Shown here: positions 12,101-22,342 of the stretch, in pieces
Layout of the letters: every line of letters begins with the position of its first letter
How positions within the stretch are numbered: the stretch's first letter is position 1
Origin: Marsupella aquatica
Taxonomy: Eukaryota; Marchantiophyta
NCBI GenBank assembly: GCA_973895155.1
Contig: OZ316892.1
Coordinates: 9,486,001-9,550,000, forward strand
Length of the DNA stretch: 64,000 nucleotides
Direction of reading: 5' to 3'
Translations under genes and position numbers: made by a program
The notes under the pieces: generated by a model
Told to the model about the DNA's origin: nothing
The model's database searches: none
What the model saw: the letters and a program-made list of their open reading frames with translations, nothing else

Positions 12101-13140
12101 ATCACTGCCATTGGGGCTGTCAAATTGGATGTCGATGAGTTGAAAGGCACTGTGAAGGAGTTGACAAACATGATGACTATATGGATGGCACATCACTCCA
12201 GTAATGCACAAGTTCCAACATTTGTTCCTAGTCACAATAAGTTGACTGCAGCTACCAAAGAAGGTAGTAGAAAACGATCTCTTACTTTTTCAGGTGATAA
12301 TGGAGGTAAAATTCTCTATCATCTATTCACTGTCCATTCAATGTAATTATTGTGGTGTATATATGTCATTGTATGTTTATAATGTTTTTGCATGTTCTAG
12401 TGTGATTATATGTTGGTGGTGTATACATGTTTGTTTATGCATTTCTCTTGTGTGTGTTTTATGACAGCATCTTTAGGGGAGCCTCCTGTATCGCAGGGAA
12501 GACCAACTGACACAGCTAACAATACTCTGAAGCAAATTGAATTGGAAGTGAACCTTTTGCCATCTAAGTTGCCCAAAGAAGCCATTTCAGATGCCTTTCA
12601 GTTACCAGAGGATAAGTCGACTCAGTTGACACCAAATGTAACCCCAGAATCATCTGAGTTGCCAAAAGAAACTCCTGTTCCAAGTGAGCATGATGACACT
12701 CCATCAACTAGAAAGGGAAAGAAGAAAAGGAAGAAAGGATCTTCAGCAAATGCATCACCTGCACAGAAGAAACCAATGCAGTCTCCTAACCCCATTGCAA
12801 AGGTAAATGTGTGTTTGATTTGAGTGTTCTTCTATCTTTCAATTTCTGTTTATTGCATTTTTAACAAAATGTGTCACAGTTTGCAAGAGGAGATTTGGTG
12901 AAGATGAAGAGCGTTGTGGACAATTCCATGATAGTGGCAGAAGGTGAGGTGATAGGGCTGCCAGGAGAAGATAAGTTTCATTGTGCAGATTTTGAAAGCC
13001 CTTTCTTGCGAGTGCGTGTGATTGAAGTGTTTGTAGATGTGGCATTGCCATTTGCCAATGTAGGGGAGAAACAGTCTGAATTATCTGATGTGAAAGGGAT
13101 GAATGCCCTATGGAACTCTAGATTGCTTAAGAAGCAATAG
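9189..13140 (+). CDS. Plant transposase gene, Transposase_24-like with DUF8039-like C-terminus (5' end missing)
   Basis: Six exons, all with consistent splice sites and phases: 9189-9292, 9415-9864, 9963-10175, 12080-12305, 12468-12802 and 12880-13140 (TAG). Exon 2 has a DNA-binding-like region (WTDHPRVHVTSVWKNMVAEW), then KWAALVSHF...TDKRARVQDTSHFGRGG. That matches the W...R...H.GG signature of plant En/Spm (Ptta) transposase-related proteins. The middle is low complexity with a Lys-rich NLS-like block (GKKKRKKG). The last exon resembles the beta-rich DUF8039 domain that commonly follows it (MIVAEGEVIG through LPFANVG). No in-frame stop or frameshift is seen, unlike almost every other transposon gene here. 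The first exon begins at an acceptor, so upstream exons lie left of the CACTA end at 9101. Its fourth intron (10176-12079) hosts a 1.8-kb insertion. Confidence 0.7.
10234..12020. mobile_element. 1.8-kb non-autonomous inverted-repeat element inside an intron
   Basis: Termini are imperfect inverted repeats of about 25 bp: the left begins AACACGATTTCGGACCGACC (10234), and the right end read inward begins AACACGATTTTGGACCGAAC (12020), 23 of 25 matching. TTGT flanks both sides (10230-10233, 12021-12024) and may be a 4-bp target duplication. No coding region is seen. The interior holds ten copies of a 16-bp palindrome CCGATAAATTTATCGG: 10681, 10773, 10849, 10905, 10994, 11199, 11270, 11342, 11469 and 11688. 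Superfamily unassigned. It sits wholly within an intron of the intact transposase gene. Confidence 0.75.
11190..11405 (+). repeat. 71-72-bp tandem repeat, three copies
   Basis: Three units, each containing GCGATAAATTTATCTG followed by a shared segment including GTGGTTCCTTCATATGGAAG (the last copy diverged). Units start near 11199, 11270 and 11342. It amplifies the palindromic site inside the inverted-repeat element. Confidence 0.85.
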
Positions 13141-14168
13141 AAATAGCACTCTGTCAAAAAACACTAGACATGATAGAATCAGCTCTGTTTTTCTATAAAA
13201 CATGCAGAGTGATTGGTATGTCAGGTTGTAACAATTGACAATCTAATATTATTGATGCCAATGTAATTTTGTTTCATAAATTTGCATTGAGTTCAATAGT
13301 TACTATGAGACTTATGAAGGTATCTTGTATGAATGTCAATTGGATTTGTGATATATATGGAATGTTTCTTTAAGTTTTCATTCAGCAAATCTATTGAATG
13401 GCTTCGTAATGTATGATTTTTGAATGACATGAAGTTTTATTTATCATGATCACTTAAATTTGAATTTCTCCAAATCATTGACTATTTCACCTAAATGACT
13501 GGCTAGAATGACTGATGTAATGGTCATTATCCACTACTATCTTTGTGACCAATATGACTCAACTCTGGTCATTAAAGACATAGACTAAATGATTCAAAGA
13601 ATGACATATACAATAACCGCTCTCATGGTCATTATAAACAAGTCCACTATGACTCATTTTATGTCATTCAAGACATGTCATTAATGACTAATATGTATCT
13701 TTATGTGTCTCCTCCTAATTGAACCACGTGTCTTAATATGACTTGTTTATATCGTAGTCATTTTGGACACGTCCAAAATGACCCAAATATATTGTCAAAT
13801 GGTGAATCCTCTTTGAACCATGTGTCACTATTTGATTTGTTTTATAATGTTATTTGTTTTTTGATTGCCACGTGTCATTGTGTGATTGGGTACGGGGACC
13901 GTCGACGGTCAACGGCAATTGACCGTCGATGGTGATTTGTGTCGTCATTTTGGACCGTTCAGCATTTATGACCATATCATAAAAACCGTCATTTAGGATA
14001 GTATGAAATGACCACATGATTTTAGCGTCATTTGTCCAAAAGGACCGTGACCAAAATGTCCGTTGTGACGCATCTGGAAAGACAAGAATGATTGCGTCAT
14101 TGTTTTGTTAAAAAGACCTGATTAACAGTCATTGTTTCCGTCATAAAATACATTGTTTTCTACTAGTG
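13141..14168. mobile_element. Right terminal region of a CACTA element, AATGAC/GTCATT motifs
   Basis: Non-coding. From about 13430 to 14155 the hexamer AATGAC or its complement GTCATT appears many times on both strands. The region ends at 14168 with CTACTAGTG, so read inward the terminus is CACTAGTAGAAAACAATG. CTA follows (14169-14171) as the likely 3-bp target duplication. The terminus shares CACTAGTA with the complete element at 27348-37267 but has a different subterminal motif. The matching left end was not found in the window. Confidence 0.7.
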
Positions 14169-14218
14169 CTAGCAAGATTTACAAAATAAAATGGAAATCA
14201 TAATAATTTTACAACTCA

Positions 14219-14453
14219 CCATACGGGATGAAGAAGCTCCCGGTGTAAGACCTTGATGTTGGCCATATCGAGCAATGTGCTCCGCACATACATATGACTT
14301 TTGGACAACCATCCCCACACATTTTTTACAACCACAAAGTTGGCGTGGTGGACCACTAGGTCGACGTACGGTTGGTTCAGGCTGAGGAGGAGGACGACTT
14401 TCTTCATCGGAAGAGGAATCTGATGTGGTGGAAGTTGTAGAGGATGAAGACAT
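14219..14453 (-). pseudogene. First coding exon of a CACTA transposase (isolated)
   Basis: ATG at 14453 is directly preceded by a CAG acceptor, and the exon ends at a GTGAGT donor (14218). After a Ser/Asp/Glu-rich start and a proline stretch it has C-x-C-x2-C then H-x2-x-YG (LCGCKKCVGMVV, EHIARYGQHQG). The exon at 32019-32252 has the same layout (CWCARCKGMVV, EHIENYGRHEG), with the same CAG-ATGTCTTC junction at the start. The downstream exons should lie to the left but are replaced at 14168 by the end of another CACTA element that landed in this intron, so this is an orphan exon. Confidence 0.75.
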
Positions 14454-14889
14454 CTGACAAGTATAGCAATTGGAAGGCGATTAGTAAAAACTTCACCAAA
14501 ACCATCATTGATAATCCCTACCTAAACATATTAAAAAGAATTGACAGAAAAATACCTTTATGAGACCCGGGCTTAGCAATGCCTTGACGGATCTTGTGGC
14601 TCAAATTTCATGAACCAAATCTGGAAGAAGGAGGGGAAAATCTGCCAATATACAATGAATTAAGCCATGCCTTATGGTGAACCAGAAAAAAGGATGATAG
14701 ATTGTAACCCTCCATATTTACAGCAATGACTAGAAATGCATGAGAAAACGTTATACCTTTCAGATGCCCGGGCTCTCGCAAGGCATGATCATGCATTAGC
14801 CAAAACTTTAAAAAACATGGGGAAGTGCCCTACAACGCCAAAGAGTTTTCCACTCCATGTTAATGAGATAGAGAAAGAAATATAAGTAA
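14454..14889. other. 5' flank of the orphan CACTA transposase exon
   Basis: AT-rich non-coding DNA containing two diverged copies of a segment with GAGACCCGGGCTTAGCAA (about 14559) and GATGCCCGGGCTCTCGCAA (about 14763), a local duplication about 200 bp apart. Probably promoter and 5' UTR of the transposase. Confidence 0.4.
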
Positions 14890-15880
14890 CCCAAACCCTA
14901 CCCTAAACCCAAACCATGAAATGAAACCTTCATTAAAACCTAACCCAAATCCCTCAATCACCCTAAACCCTTACCCTCACCCTAACCAATACCCAAATCC
15001 CTCATTAAAAATTCAAACCTTTACCCTAAACCCAAACCCCTACCCTAAACCCAAACCATGAAATGAAACCCTTCATTAAAACCTAACCCAAATCCCTCAA
15101 TCACCCTAAACCCTTACCCTTATCCTAACCAATACCCAAATCCCTCATTAAAAATTCAAACCTTTACCCTAAACCCAAACCCCTACCCTAAACCCAAACC
15201 ATGAAATGAAACCCTTCATTAAAACCTAACCCAAATCCCTCAAGCACCCTAAACCCTTACCCTTATCCTAACCAATACCCAAATCCCTCATTAAAAATTC
15301 AAACCTTTACCCTAAACCCAACCCAAATCCCCCAATTGCATATAAAACCCTTACCCTATCTACACCTTACTTTACCTATATAGGCCAACCCCCACCCCTA
15401 TAGTTATTCTAAACTTCACCCTAACCCCTACATTGAGGCCCTTTTTAAAAACTTAAGCAAAAATTGTACCCCCTCAATTAGAACCAAATCCAACCCTATA
15501 GCATGTTACACCCCAACCCAAACACTTACATTAGAAACCCAACCCCTTTAAAAAACCACAATTAAACCCCCCAACTAAAAACCAAACCCAATCCCTTTAA
15601 AAAATAACCACAATTCAACCCCTCAACTAAAACCAAACCCAACCCCTGTAATTACTCACAACCTAATGCAAACCTCTACCTTGAACCCTAAGCCAAACCC
15701 ATTAATTTAAACCCTAAGCCAAACCCATTAATTTAAACCCAACCCTTTTATTCCAACCTAACCCAAGTTTTAACCCCCTTAATTAAACCAAATACTCCTA
15801 CATTAAAACCAAATATAAACCTAACCTTTGTTAACTTATATTCTAGTTATCCTTACAACCCAAACATCCATTGACACCCC
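14890..15880. repeat. Interstitial telomere-like C-rich minisatellite
   Basis: About 1 kb dominated by CCCTAAAC, CCCTAACC and AACCCAAA variants; CCCTAAA is the plant telomere repeat read on the C-strand. Within it a roughly 142-143-bp unit, recognised by AAACCATGAAATGAAACC at 14911, 15053 and 15196, repeats in tandem about three times to about 15330. The remainder degrades into irregular C-rich sequence. It is not a chromosome end, because transposon sequence continues on both sides. Confidence 0.8.
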
Positions 15881-15984
15881 TTCCATGTTAACTTATGGGC
15901 ACTTAACATACCTTAAATGTCGTTGTGGATATACAGTAACCTTGAAAAGCTAAGATTAAGTGCAAATTTTTAAAATTTTCTGGT

Positions 15985-16170
15985 CGCTAAAGTTTAAGTT
16001 CACTTAAACTTACATTTTTTACGCCTTTTAGTAAGATACGATCTTACGATCTTACGATCTTATTACCTTACGAGTTACGAACTTACGCGGTACTAGAAGA
16101 TTACGCCGTTGCAAGACTAATAGGCGGAAAGTACACTACGAGCCGCATCGCGTGAAATCTTACGACCAGA
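15985..16170. repeat. TTACGA/ATCTTACG motif cluster upstream of the 803-aa ORF
   Basis: About ten copies of TTACG, including ATCTTACGATCTTACGATCT, lie in the 260 bp before the start codon at 16267. A matching cluster follows the gene at 18899-18985. The paired clusters look like subterminal or regulatory repeats belonging to this element. Confidence 0.65.
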
Positions 16171-16266
16171 GCGAATCACTCTCTGCATGACTATTTCCGA
16201 CGCTTACAAGCATCGCTCCGCTTCATCTGATCAGCATCCACCTCAAGATTTGTGAACCCGAGAGCT

Positions 16267-18678
16267 ATGGCAACATTCGATTGTGATGAGGAATACCTCA
16301 TTGATTCTGTGGCAATTCCAAAAGCGCTCGTCATCAGGCTCCCCAGGACCGAAGAGAGCTATGAATCATTACGCCAATCCTTGAGAGAGCTTGGACTGGA
16401 GAAATTATTACAACTACCATGGACTTCAGAGTTGGACACCTACCTGGAAGATTTTGTCAGAGGATCAATTGTCGCCTCACCTTCGCCTACTTCTATTCGA
16501 GGACGGCCCAGCAAATGGACCATAGATCACTTCGCGTATGCTTTTGGATGTTCTGCTGACGGAGAAGCGCTACTTTTGCCCAAGGATGATACATCAACTC
16601 CATACTTTTCAGGTACCCGGAATAAGAGAAATGGCTGGAATGTGAGTCAATGCAATCATTTGGAGCTAAGAATTCTTTTGGAATTTTTGGTTCCTATTTT
16701 TCATCCCAAGAAACCAACTGTTTGCTCCATTTCTCTGGCCAATACCATCATCGCTGCGCACAGTGGTAGAGTAAAGGTCAATTGGGCTTTGGTATTTTTC
16801 AATGTTGTGAGGGATCAACTTCGGACATTAAGGGCAAATCAATCAACTCAACTGCAAAACTATCTAGCCCAGCTATACTCCGCTTTTGATTGCTCCCTTC
16901 CTGAGGAGGTGATGGAGAGAGATTATCTTATGGAAGAAATCTCCAAGTTGTGGGAACAAGATGAAATTATGCCTACTACAGCAGAAGAGGCAAACGTCAT
17001 ATCGCCAGCTTCTCCAGGCAGCCGGGCAAGTCTTCACAATTCAAGTCCTTCAGATGAGGTACCCATGGACCTAGAAGCACTTACTATAGATGCTGAGATG
17101 ATAGACTACCCAGGGATCCCCTCACCACCCCCTTCCACAGGAATTGGGGAGTTTCCTATTCGACTTGCACAGGACGACTCCAATCAGACCCTGATCAGTA
17201 AGGTGTGTGCTTTGCTCAACTGTGACTTTCATTCACTGTACGAGACCATTGAGCAATTGCGCCATGACGCAGTGACACAGGTTCCTCCTTCTGCACTTTC
17301 ATCTCCGGATCATGAGAATTCGCCATCATCTTCACCTCCAGCAGAAATTCAGCTCTCCCTAGAGGAACTTTTTGCTGTTAAGACTAGGGCTCAAATCTCA
17401 GTTCCATCCCCTACGGACTTGAAGGAGACCTCACCTACAAATTCAGAGCCTCCTCCCTGCTCATCTGTAGAACATCACTCCTGCCTTAAGATTGTCCATG
17501 AGTTAACTACTATGTTAGGCTGCCGTTCAGAAGAAGTCACCTCCATAGTCGATGAATTTCTTGATAGACCTGAACCTTCACGCTCCCCACTGCCATCCTC
17601 TCAGTTTCCCTATAGTCCTGATTCAAATTATGAGCCTACTGATAGTCTACCTCATAAATCTTTGCACCCCACACAGCACTTCTCTCAGCAAGGATTTCCC
17701 TTTTCTGAAGATTCTGAACCTCCATCCACACCAGAATACTTCTCTCCCTATGATATTCCAGTCTGTGACTCACCAGATCAGGGATTCGAAGGAGTTAATG
17801 CAGCCTTGCGATCCAACCCCAACCTTGTTGCAGTTGTCACTTCTTCTACCCAGACTCCTAGAAACGCTATCATCTATAAAATGGAGTCTAGAACACCAGA
17901 GCAACAAGTCCAGAAGTATGTCACCACTTGTAAGGTTATGCATGCCAATACACCGCCTATAAGTGAGTTCTGGAGGTTTTATTATTTGAAGAAAGCAAAG
18001 GCTAGCTACATTTTTGATCTCAGGATGATTGGTACCTCTCGCGTGGAGTTGGCTCAGTTTGATGAGTACTGGACAGATTCAGTCTACTTCCGACCTATAC
18101 TGGCCGTTATGTTTCTACAAGGTGATGTTGAAGTTGATGACCCGGATTTAATCCTGGCCTATTTGGAAAATATAGCCGCTTATGCTTTAGATTTCTTACT
18201 GATTTTTCTAAAACAGAGCAACAAGTCTACTACCCCTGATCACTCATATATTCCTACTGGACCCAAGGTTATCCTTACTTCAACCACTTCTTATGAAGAC
18301 AAGCAGCGAGTATGGAACAACATCAGCACGCAGCAGCTAACAAACTACACTCGCTACTTCCGGGATGTGCAGTGGAAATTACAATCCTCCTACAACAAGA
18401 TGCTGAGTACAGAAATGTTCTTACAATTCTACCCATCTGTCTACGCCAACTCGTGCAATTGTTTAGATGTCATAGGCATCTTACGGGAAGCAATCAGAAT
18501 CAACCAGTGCTTTTTGGAGAAAAGGATGCCACTTATGTATTGGGGAAGACAGATGAGATGTCTACCTTACATCCGGGATCAACCTCACTGTGATGAAGTA
18601 AGGGAAGCTATTCGGACGCGCACTATTTGGAAAGTAGAAATTAGAGAACCAGAGGATATTCGACAACCAAAAGATTGA
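16267..18678 (+). CDS. Transposon-type 803-aa protein, possibly related to the plant transposon domain PF20167
   Basis: A single uninterrupted frame starting at ATG 16267 (an in-frame GTG lies 15 bases earlier). The N-terminal 230 residues contain GRPSKWTIDHFAYAFGC, then ELRILLEFLVPIFHP and VNWALVFFNVVRDQL. This arrangement recalls the putative plant transposon protein domain (Transposase_32/PF20167), but I could not check it. Residues about 240-540 are Ser/Pro-rich and disordered. The last 250 residues form a second, unrecognised folded region. There is no reverse transcriptase, protease or zinc knuckle, so this is either a gag-like or accessory ORF of a non-autonomous element or an unrecognised transposase. 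Intact, unlike most neighbours. Confidence 0.5.
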   Translation: MATFDCDEEYLIDSVAIPKALVIRLPRTEESYESLRQSLRELGLEKLLQLPWTSELDTYLEDFVRGSIVASPSPTSIRGRPSKWTIDHFAYAFGCSADGEALLLPKDDTSTPYFSGTRNKRNGWNVSQCNHLELRILLEFLVPIFHPKKPTVCSISLANTIIAAHSGRVKVNWALVFFNVVRDQLRTLRANQSTQLQNYLAQLYSAFDCSLPEEVMERDYLMEEISKLWEQDEIMPTTAEEANVISPASPGSRASLHNSSPSDEVPMDLEALTIDAEMIDYPGIPSPPPSTGIGEFPIRLAQDDSNQTLISKVCALLNCDFHSLYETIEQLRHDAVTQVPPSALSSPDHENSPSSSPPAEIQLSLEELFAVKTRAQISVPSPTDLKETSPTNSEPPPCSSVEHHSCLKIVHELTTMLGCRSEEVTSIVDEFLDRPEPSRSPLPSSQFPYSPDSNYEPTDSLPHKSLHPTQHFSQQGFPFSEDSEPPSTPEYFSPYDIPVCDSPDQGFEGVNAALRSNPNLVAVVTSSTQTPRNAIIYKMESRTPEQQVQKYVTTCKVMHANTPPISEFWRFYYLKKAKASYIFDLRMIGTSRVELAQFDEYWTDSVYFRPILAVMFLQGDVEVDDPDLILAYLENIAAYALDFLLIFLKQSNKSTTPDHSYIPTGPKVILTSTTSYEDKQRVWNNISTQQLTNYTRYFRDVQWKLQSSYNKMLSTEMFLQFYPSVYANSCNCLDVIGILREAIRINQCFLEKRMPLMYWGRQMRCLPYIRDQPHCDEVREAIRTRTIWKVEIREPEDIRQPKD

Positions 18679-19954
18679 AGCAGACCTGCAATTTTGTTAA
18701 GTGTCAGAGGCAGTTTCAGTTACTGTACCCCGCTTGATTTTATTAGACATGTTTTAAGATTCCAAAACTCATCAAGTCTTTTTCAGTAGACAGCTTATAC
18801 ATAGGAAAACACATTGGCAAAGTCTCAATCACTTTGGATTGTAGTTAGAAAGTTAGAAATACTTTAGTTTGCTGAGTTTTTCTATATCATTAAGTTCCCG
18901 CGACTACGACTTTACGATCTTACGATATTATGATCTTACGAACCTACGTTTTTACGAATTACGATCTTACGATACTACGGTAAACTTAACTTAGTTAGTT
19001 TTAGACCTTTTCATACTTAGTTTTCATTTTTGACTTCTTGAGGGTTTTGAAGGGTCATGACTCTTCAACCCCCAAGGGTTTTTCCTCGATGTTTTTCACT
19101 ATAAGTACCTTCCACTTCTAATAAGCAGCAGTAAGTAAGTCAGACATGACTTGTCGCCCCTTGGTGTTGTCCTTGTGATTTTGGACTTTTTGAAGTTCAG
19201 AGCAAGCAATCCTAGGAGGGACTTACCTCCTTCTTGTATTTTGGAACCCAAATACTTGAAGTAAAACCTCAGTTATGAATCTCGTGAATTATAATGTCAG
19301 ATTCCGCTTTGGTGACACATTGTAATCTCACAAGTTCTTAGAGTTAACCCATTGAGTTTAAGTTGCATTGGAAATGATGTTTTCACCTTCATGTTGCTTA
19401 GTACCATCTAAATGCTGAAGTATTTATCCTTTTAGATCTTGACTAAGTATCACTTAGGAAGAAAGGTCAAGACATGTTGCCGGCATTTTAAAAGGATACT
19501 CCAGTATGCAGTTTAGATCTGAAAGCCGTGTGGATTTGAATTCCCTTAAAGTCATTCCATTATTGCTTATGTCTAAGGAGTAACCTTGGTATATTCCAAA
19601 CTCCCTTAAGCATACTCTAAGAGATTTTTCCTTGTGTTTTGTTAATTGCAACCTTTTGCTTAATTGATGGTTATATGATGTTGAGTTATCATCAAAAACT
19701 GCTCACCGCTGTGGAGCGATCTTCAAAGTACCTAATTAAAGTAGTCAAGATTGATTACTATGTGTGACACAACAGCTTAAAGCTTTATTTTTAGTTTATT
19801 ACATCAAACCAACCCAATCTTGTTCTCAACGGGAACGAATACCGAGTTTAGAGACGTAAAAGAGTTCTTTTGGTTCTCTATAGCAAACTACAGTCGTTTG
19901 ACAAACCTTAATAGCCATTTGACACCCCAAAGTGTTTTCCAACCCTGAACCGAT
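18679..19954. other. 3' region of the 803-aa ORF element
   Basis: Contains the second TTACGA cluster (18899-18985). From about 19040 to 19330 there is an LTR-like stretch with a possible TATA element (CACTATAAGTACC) followed by a CT-rich leader. No second copy of this segment exists 5' of the ORF, so an LTR pair cannot be shown. The rest is featureless. Confidence 0.35.
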
Positions 19955-20299
19955 AAGACTTGCCTCGCAAATTATTTCACAAGTTAGAGAATCTTTTTGC
20001 GAACCTACGGCCTTCGCACTTACTTCGCAAAAACAGAGGCCGAGAATGATTTTTTGGGTCTTCTGCGGGTTGTGATGGTCTTGCGAAGGGAATAGATTTG
20101 GAAGTGCCTCGCAAGTTGCAAGACTATTTGCGAGGGCACGGGCTTTGCAGTTTCCCATGCGTATGTCATCGCAAACCCGTTTTTGAACGGCGTAAACATC
20201 GGCGGGAGCTTGCATTCGGGCTCATTTCAGTTTTTGAGCAAGACGAGAAGGGCCGGGGCGCGCGCGACCGTACGAGGGAGACTGTGAGAGAGGGGAGCT

Positions 20300-21325
20300 A
20301 TGGCTACCGGTGAGGGGAGTGGAGGGCAAGGTGGTAGTGGTAGTGGTAGTGGCAATGGGGGAAATCCAAAGAAAGAGAAGAATGCCTGGGCAGACTTAGT
20401 GGCCCAACATCTCAGTGCTGCACAATTGGGAGAAGTGAATCTCAATTCTCCAGCAGGGTTTGCCTCTTTGAGTGCCATTCTTGGACAAGTTTTGCAAACT
20501 AGGATTGTAGCAGGACAAGCTACTAGAGAGGGGGAGGAGAGGGCCGCAGCTGAAGAGAAGGCTAGAGAGAAAAAAAGGAAGAGAGAGGAAAGAACTAAGT
20601 CGGGAGTTGCCTCTCCTCAAGCCCTAGAGAAGCAGAAGAGAAGAGAGGAGAGAGATTCAATTCAAAAACAGAGGGAGGAGCAACGTCAGAAAGAGGAAGC
20701 AAGAAGAAAACTTCCATTCATTGCCTTGGAGACGAGTGGGACTCCAACTGAGCTTGTGTATGCAGGGGCTAAGAGCACAATCAAGCAGATTATCACAAGC
20801 AATTTCTCACAAGGCATGCAGTGGGGGAAGATTGAGAAGGCAGAGCGAAAGAGGGTCATCAACCAAATCAAGGATGCATTTCGCAATGGGCCTGACATAG
20901 ATGAGCAATGGTTGGCAGATAAGATTTCAAATTCTATGTCTCAAATATGATAGCATGACAGGATGAAGATTAGAGCCCACCTGAAAGACTTGAGATCATA
21001 CAGGAACTTGCGCAGACCCCTCCACTTCACCGAGGACATCTGGAATTTGTTTTACAAGATTGAGGTGCAAATTAAGGCAGCTCACGAGTTGGAAGAGTGG
21101 AAGGCCAATCTAGATCGAGCCTTGAAAGCAAAGGAGGCCGGGAAGCTCCCCCCTGACCACGACCTGAAGCCACTTGAGCAGAAGGTAGCTGAGATGCAGA
21201 AGGTGGCCGACCAGGAGGGAAAGCCACCCAAGCGTTTCACAGATGCAGCCAAATGAGTGAAATCCACCCCCAATCCAGTCCACAAGTTGGGTCAAGGTGG
21301 GCTCCCCGGCCTCAAGTCACACTTT
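20300..21325 (+). pseudogene. CACTA second protein (TNPA/Transposase_24-like), broken
   Basis: Starts MATGEGSGG and ends at a TTT|GTGAGT donor. It parallels the intact protein at 31116-30010: Gly-rich N-terminus, a highly charged Lys/Arg/Glu coiled-coil-like middle, a globular region ending near QWLADKISNSMS, and a last segment HKLGQGGLPGLKSHF (HRMGQGGSLRLKAEF in the homologue) just before the donor. Adjacent in-frame TGA (20948) and TAG (20951) and a TGA at 21254 interrupt the frame. The homologue has Arg-Arg near the tandem stops, which suggests a CGA-to-TGA change. Expected role: binding to the subterminal TCGCAAA motifs. Further exons may follow. Confidence 0.65.
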
Positions 21326-21795
21326 GTGAGTGCCTCTTGCTCCTCCCTAACCTCTCTATTCCTTTCAGAGTTGTGCAATGCAAGTGAATGACATCCCCAA
21401 ATGTTCTTGTTGTTGTGCATGCTTGCTTGGTTACTAGTTTAGGGCAACTCTGACACTTAGAATTTTTGGCAAATTTTTAAAAACTCTCGGGAACACAGTT
21501 TGCGAACGTGTTGCGATGCGCATTTGTTTGCAAACCCCTCGCAAAGTCTATCATGGACTTTTTCCATTTCAATTTTCCGATGCCTTTGCGAACAAATGCG
21601 CATCGCAAACTCCATCGCAACGCCTTCGCAAAAAATGTGGTTCGCAAGTTGCCATGCTTATAGGTTCGCAAATTTGAATTAAAAATTTTTTTTGGGTCGT
21701 GTTTAGTAGTTGAGGATTTAGGCGTCACTTGTGGCTATATATAGGGTATGCTTAAGGGCAAATTTAACCAATTTTAATTGGTTTTATGCATGGCA

Positions 21796-22342
21796 GTGTC
21801 GGAGGTATAAAAGGAAGATATCAAAAAAGCATATTGAGGTGGCGATAGAGCATGGACGAAAGTACCTCTTTGCGATGGTAGACGCCGAGTTGGCTACTGT
21901 AAGTGTCTAAGTGTGAACCATATGACTAGCATGCGAACATTGTGAGTGACCCTTTATGTCTTGCGGAAACTAATGATATGTAATGGATGCAGGATTCGGA
22001 TGAGCTTGAGGGGTCGGGTGCTGATGTGAGCAGTAGTGATGACGATGAGGGGGCTACTCCTGGTACTAGTGGTGCTTGGGGGGGAGTAGTCGTGAGGTAG
22101 GTTCTTCCCACCGTGGTAGTGGTGGTAGTCGTGTGTCATCAGCACACGTTGATGACCAGGGGGAGGAGGAGGACCCTGAGGATGAGGAGAAGGAGCAGGA
22201 GGGGCAGGAGGAGCCAGAGGAGCAGCAGGAGCAGGAGCGCCGACGGCCATCATGCACCCGTCACCAACAGGATCCCCGGAAGGATAAGGGCAAGAAGCCA
22301 GCCAAGAAGCCAACCAAGAGGAGCCGCAAGAGCCCATTCTAG
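21796..22342 (+). pseudogene. CACTA acidic accessory protein, frameshifted
   Basis: An exon ending at 21898 (GTAAGT) encodes KKHIEVAIEHGRKYLFA. The next exon starts at 21993 after GGATGCAG with DSDELEGSGADVSSSDDDEG. The protein at 29525-28142 has the same split, the same ATGCAG acceptor and a matching Asp/Ser/Gly start. A run of seven G at 22078-22084 shifts the frame. Beyond it the other frame stays open through a Glu-rich block to a Lys-rich end (KRSRKSPF), similar to the homologue's KKRKGRHAPF. Function unknown; the composition suggests a disordered acidic-basic protein. Confidence 0.55.

Noticed and set aside
14890-15880. True telomere or assembly end
   Set aside because: Repeats are irregular, C-rich variants dominate, and transposon sequence continues on both sides.
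19040-19330. LTR of a retrotransposon downstream of the 803-aa ORF
   Set aside because: TATA-like box and leader are suggestive, but no second copy exists upstream and no TG...CA borders were found.
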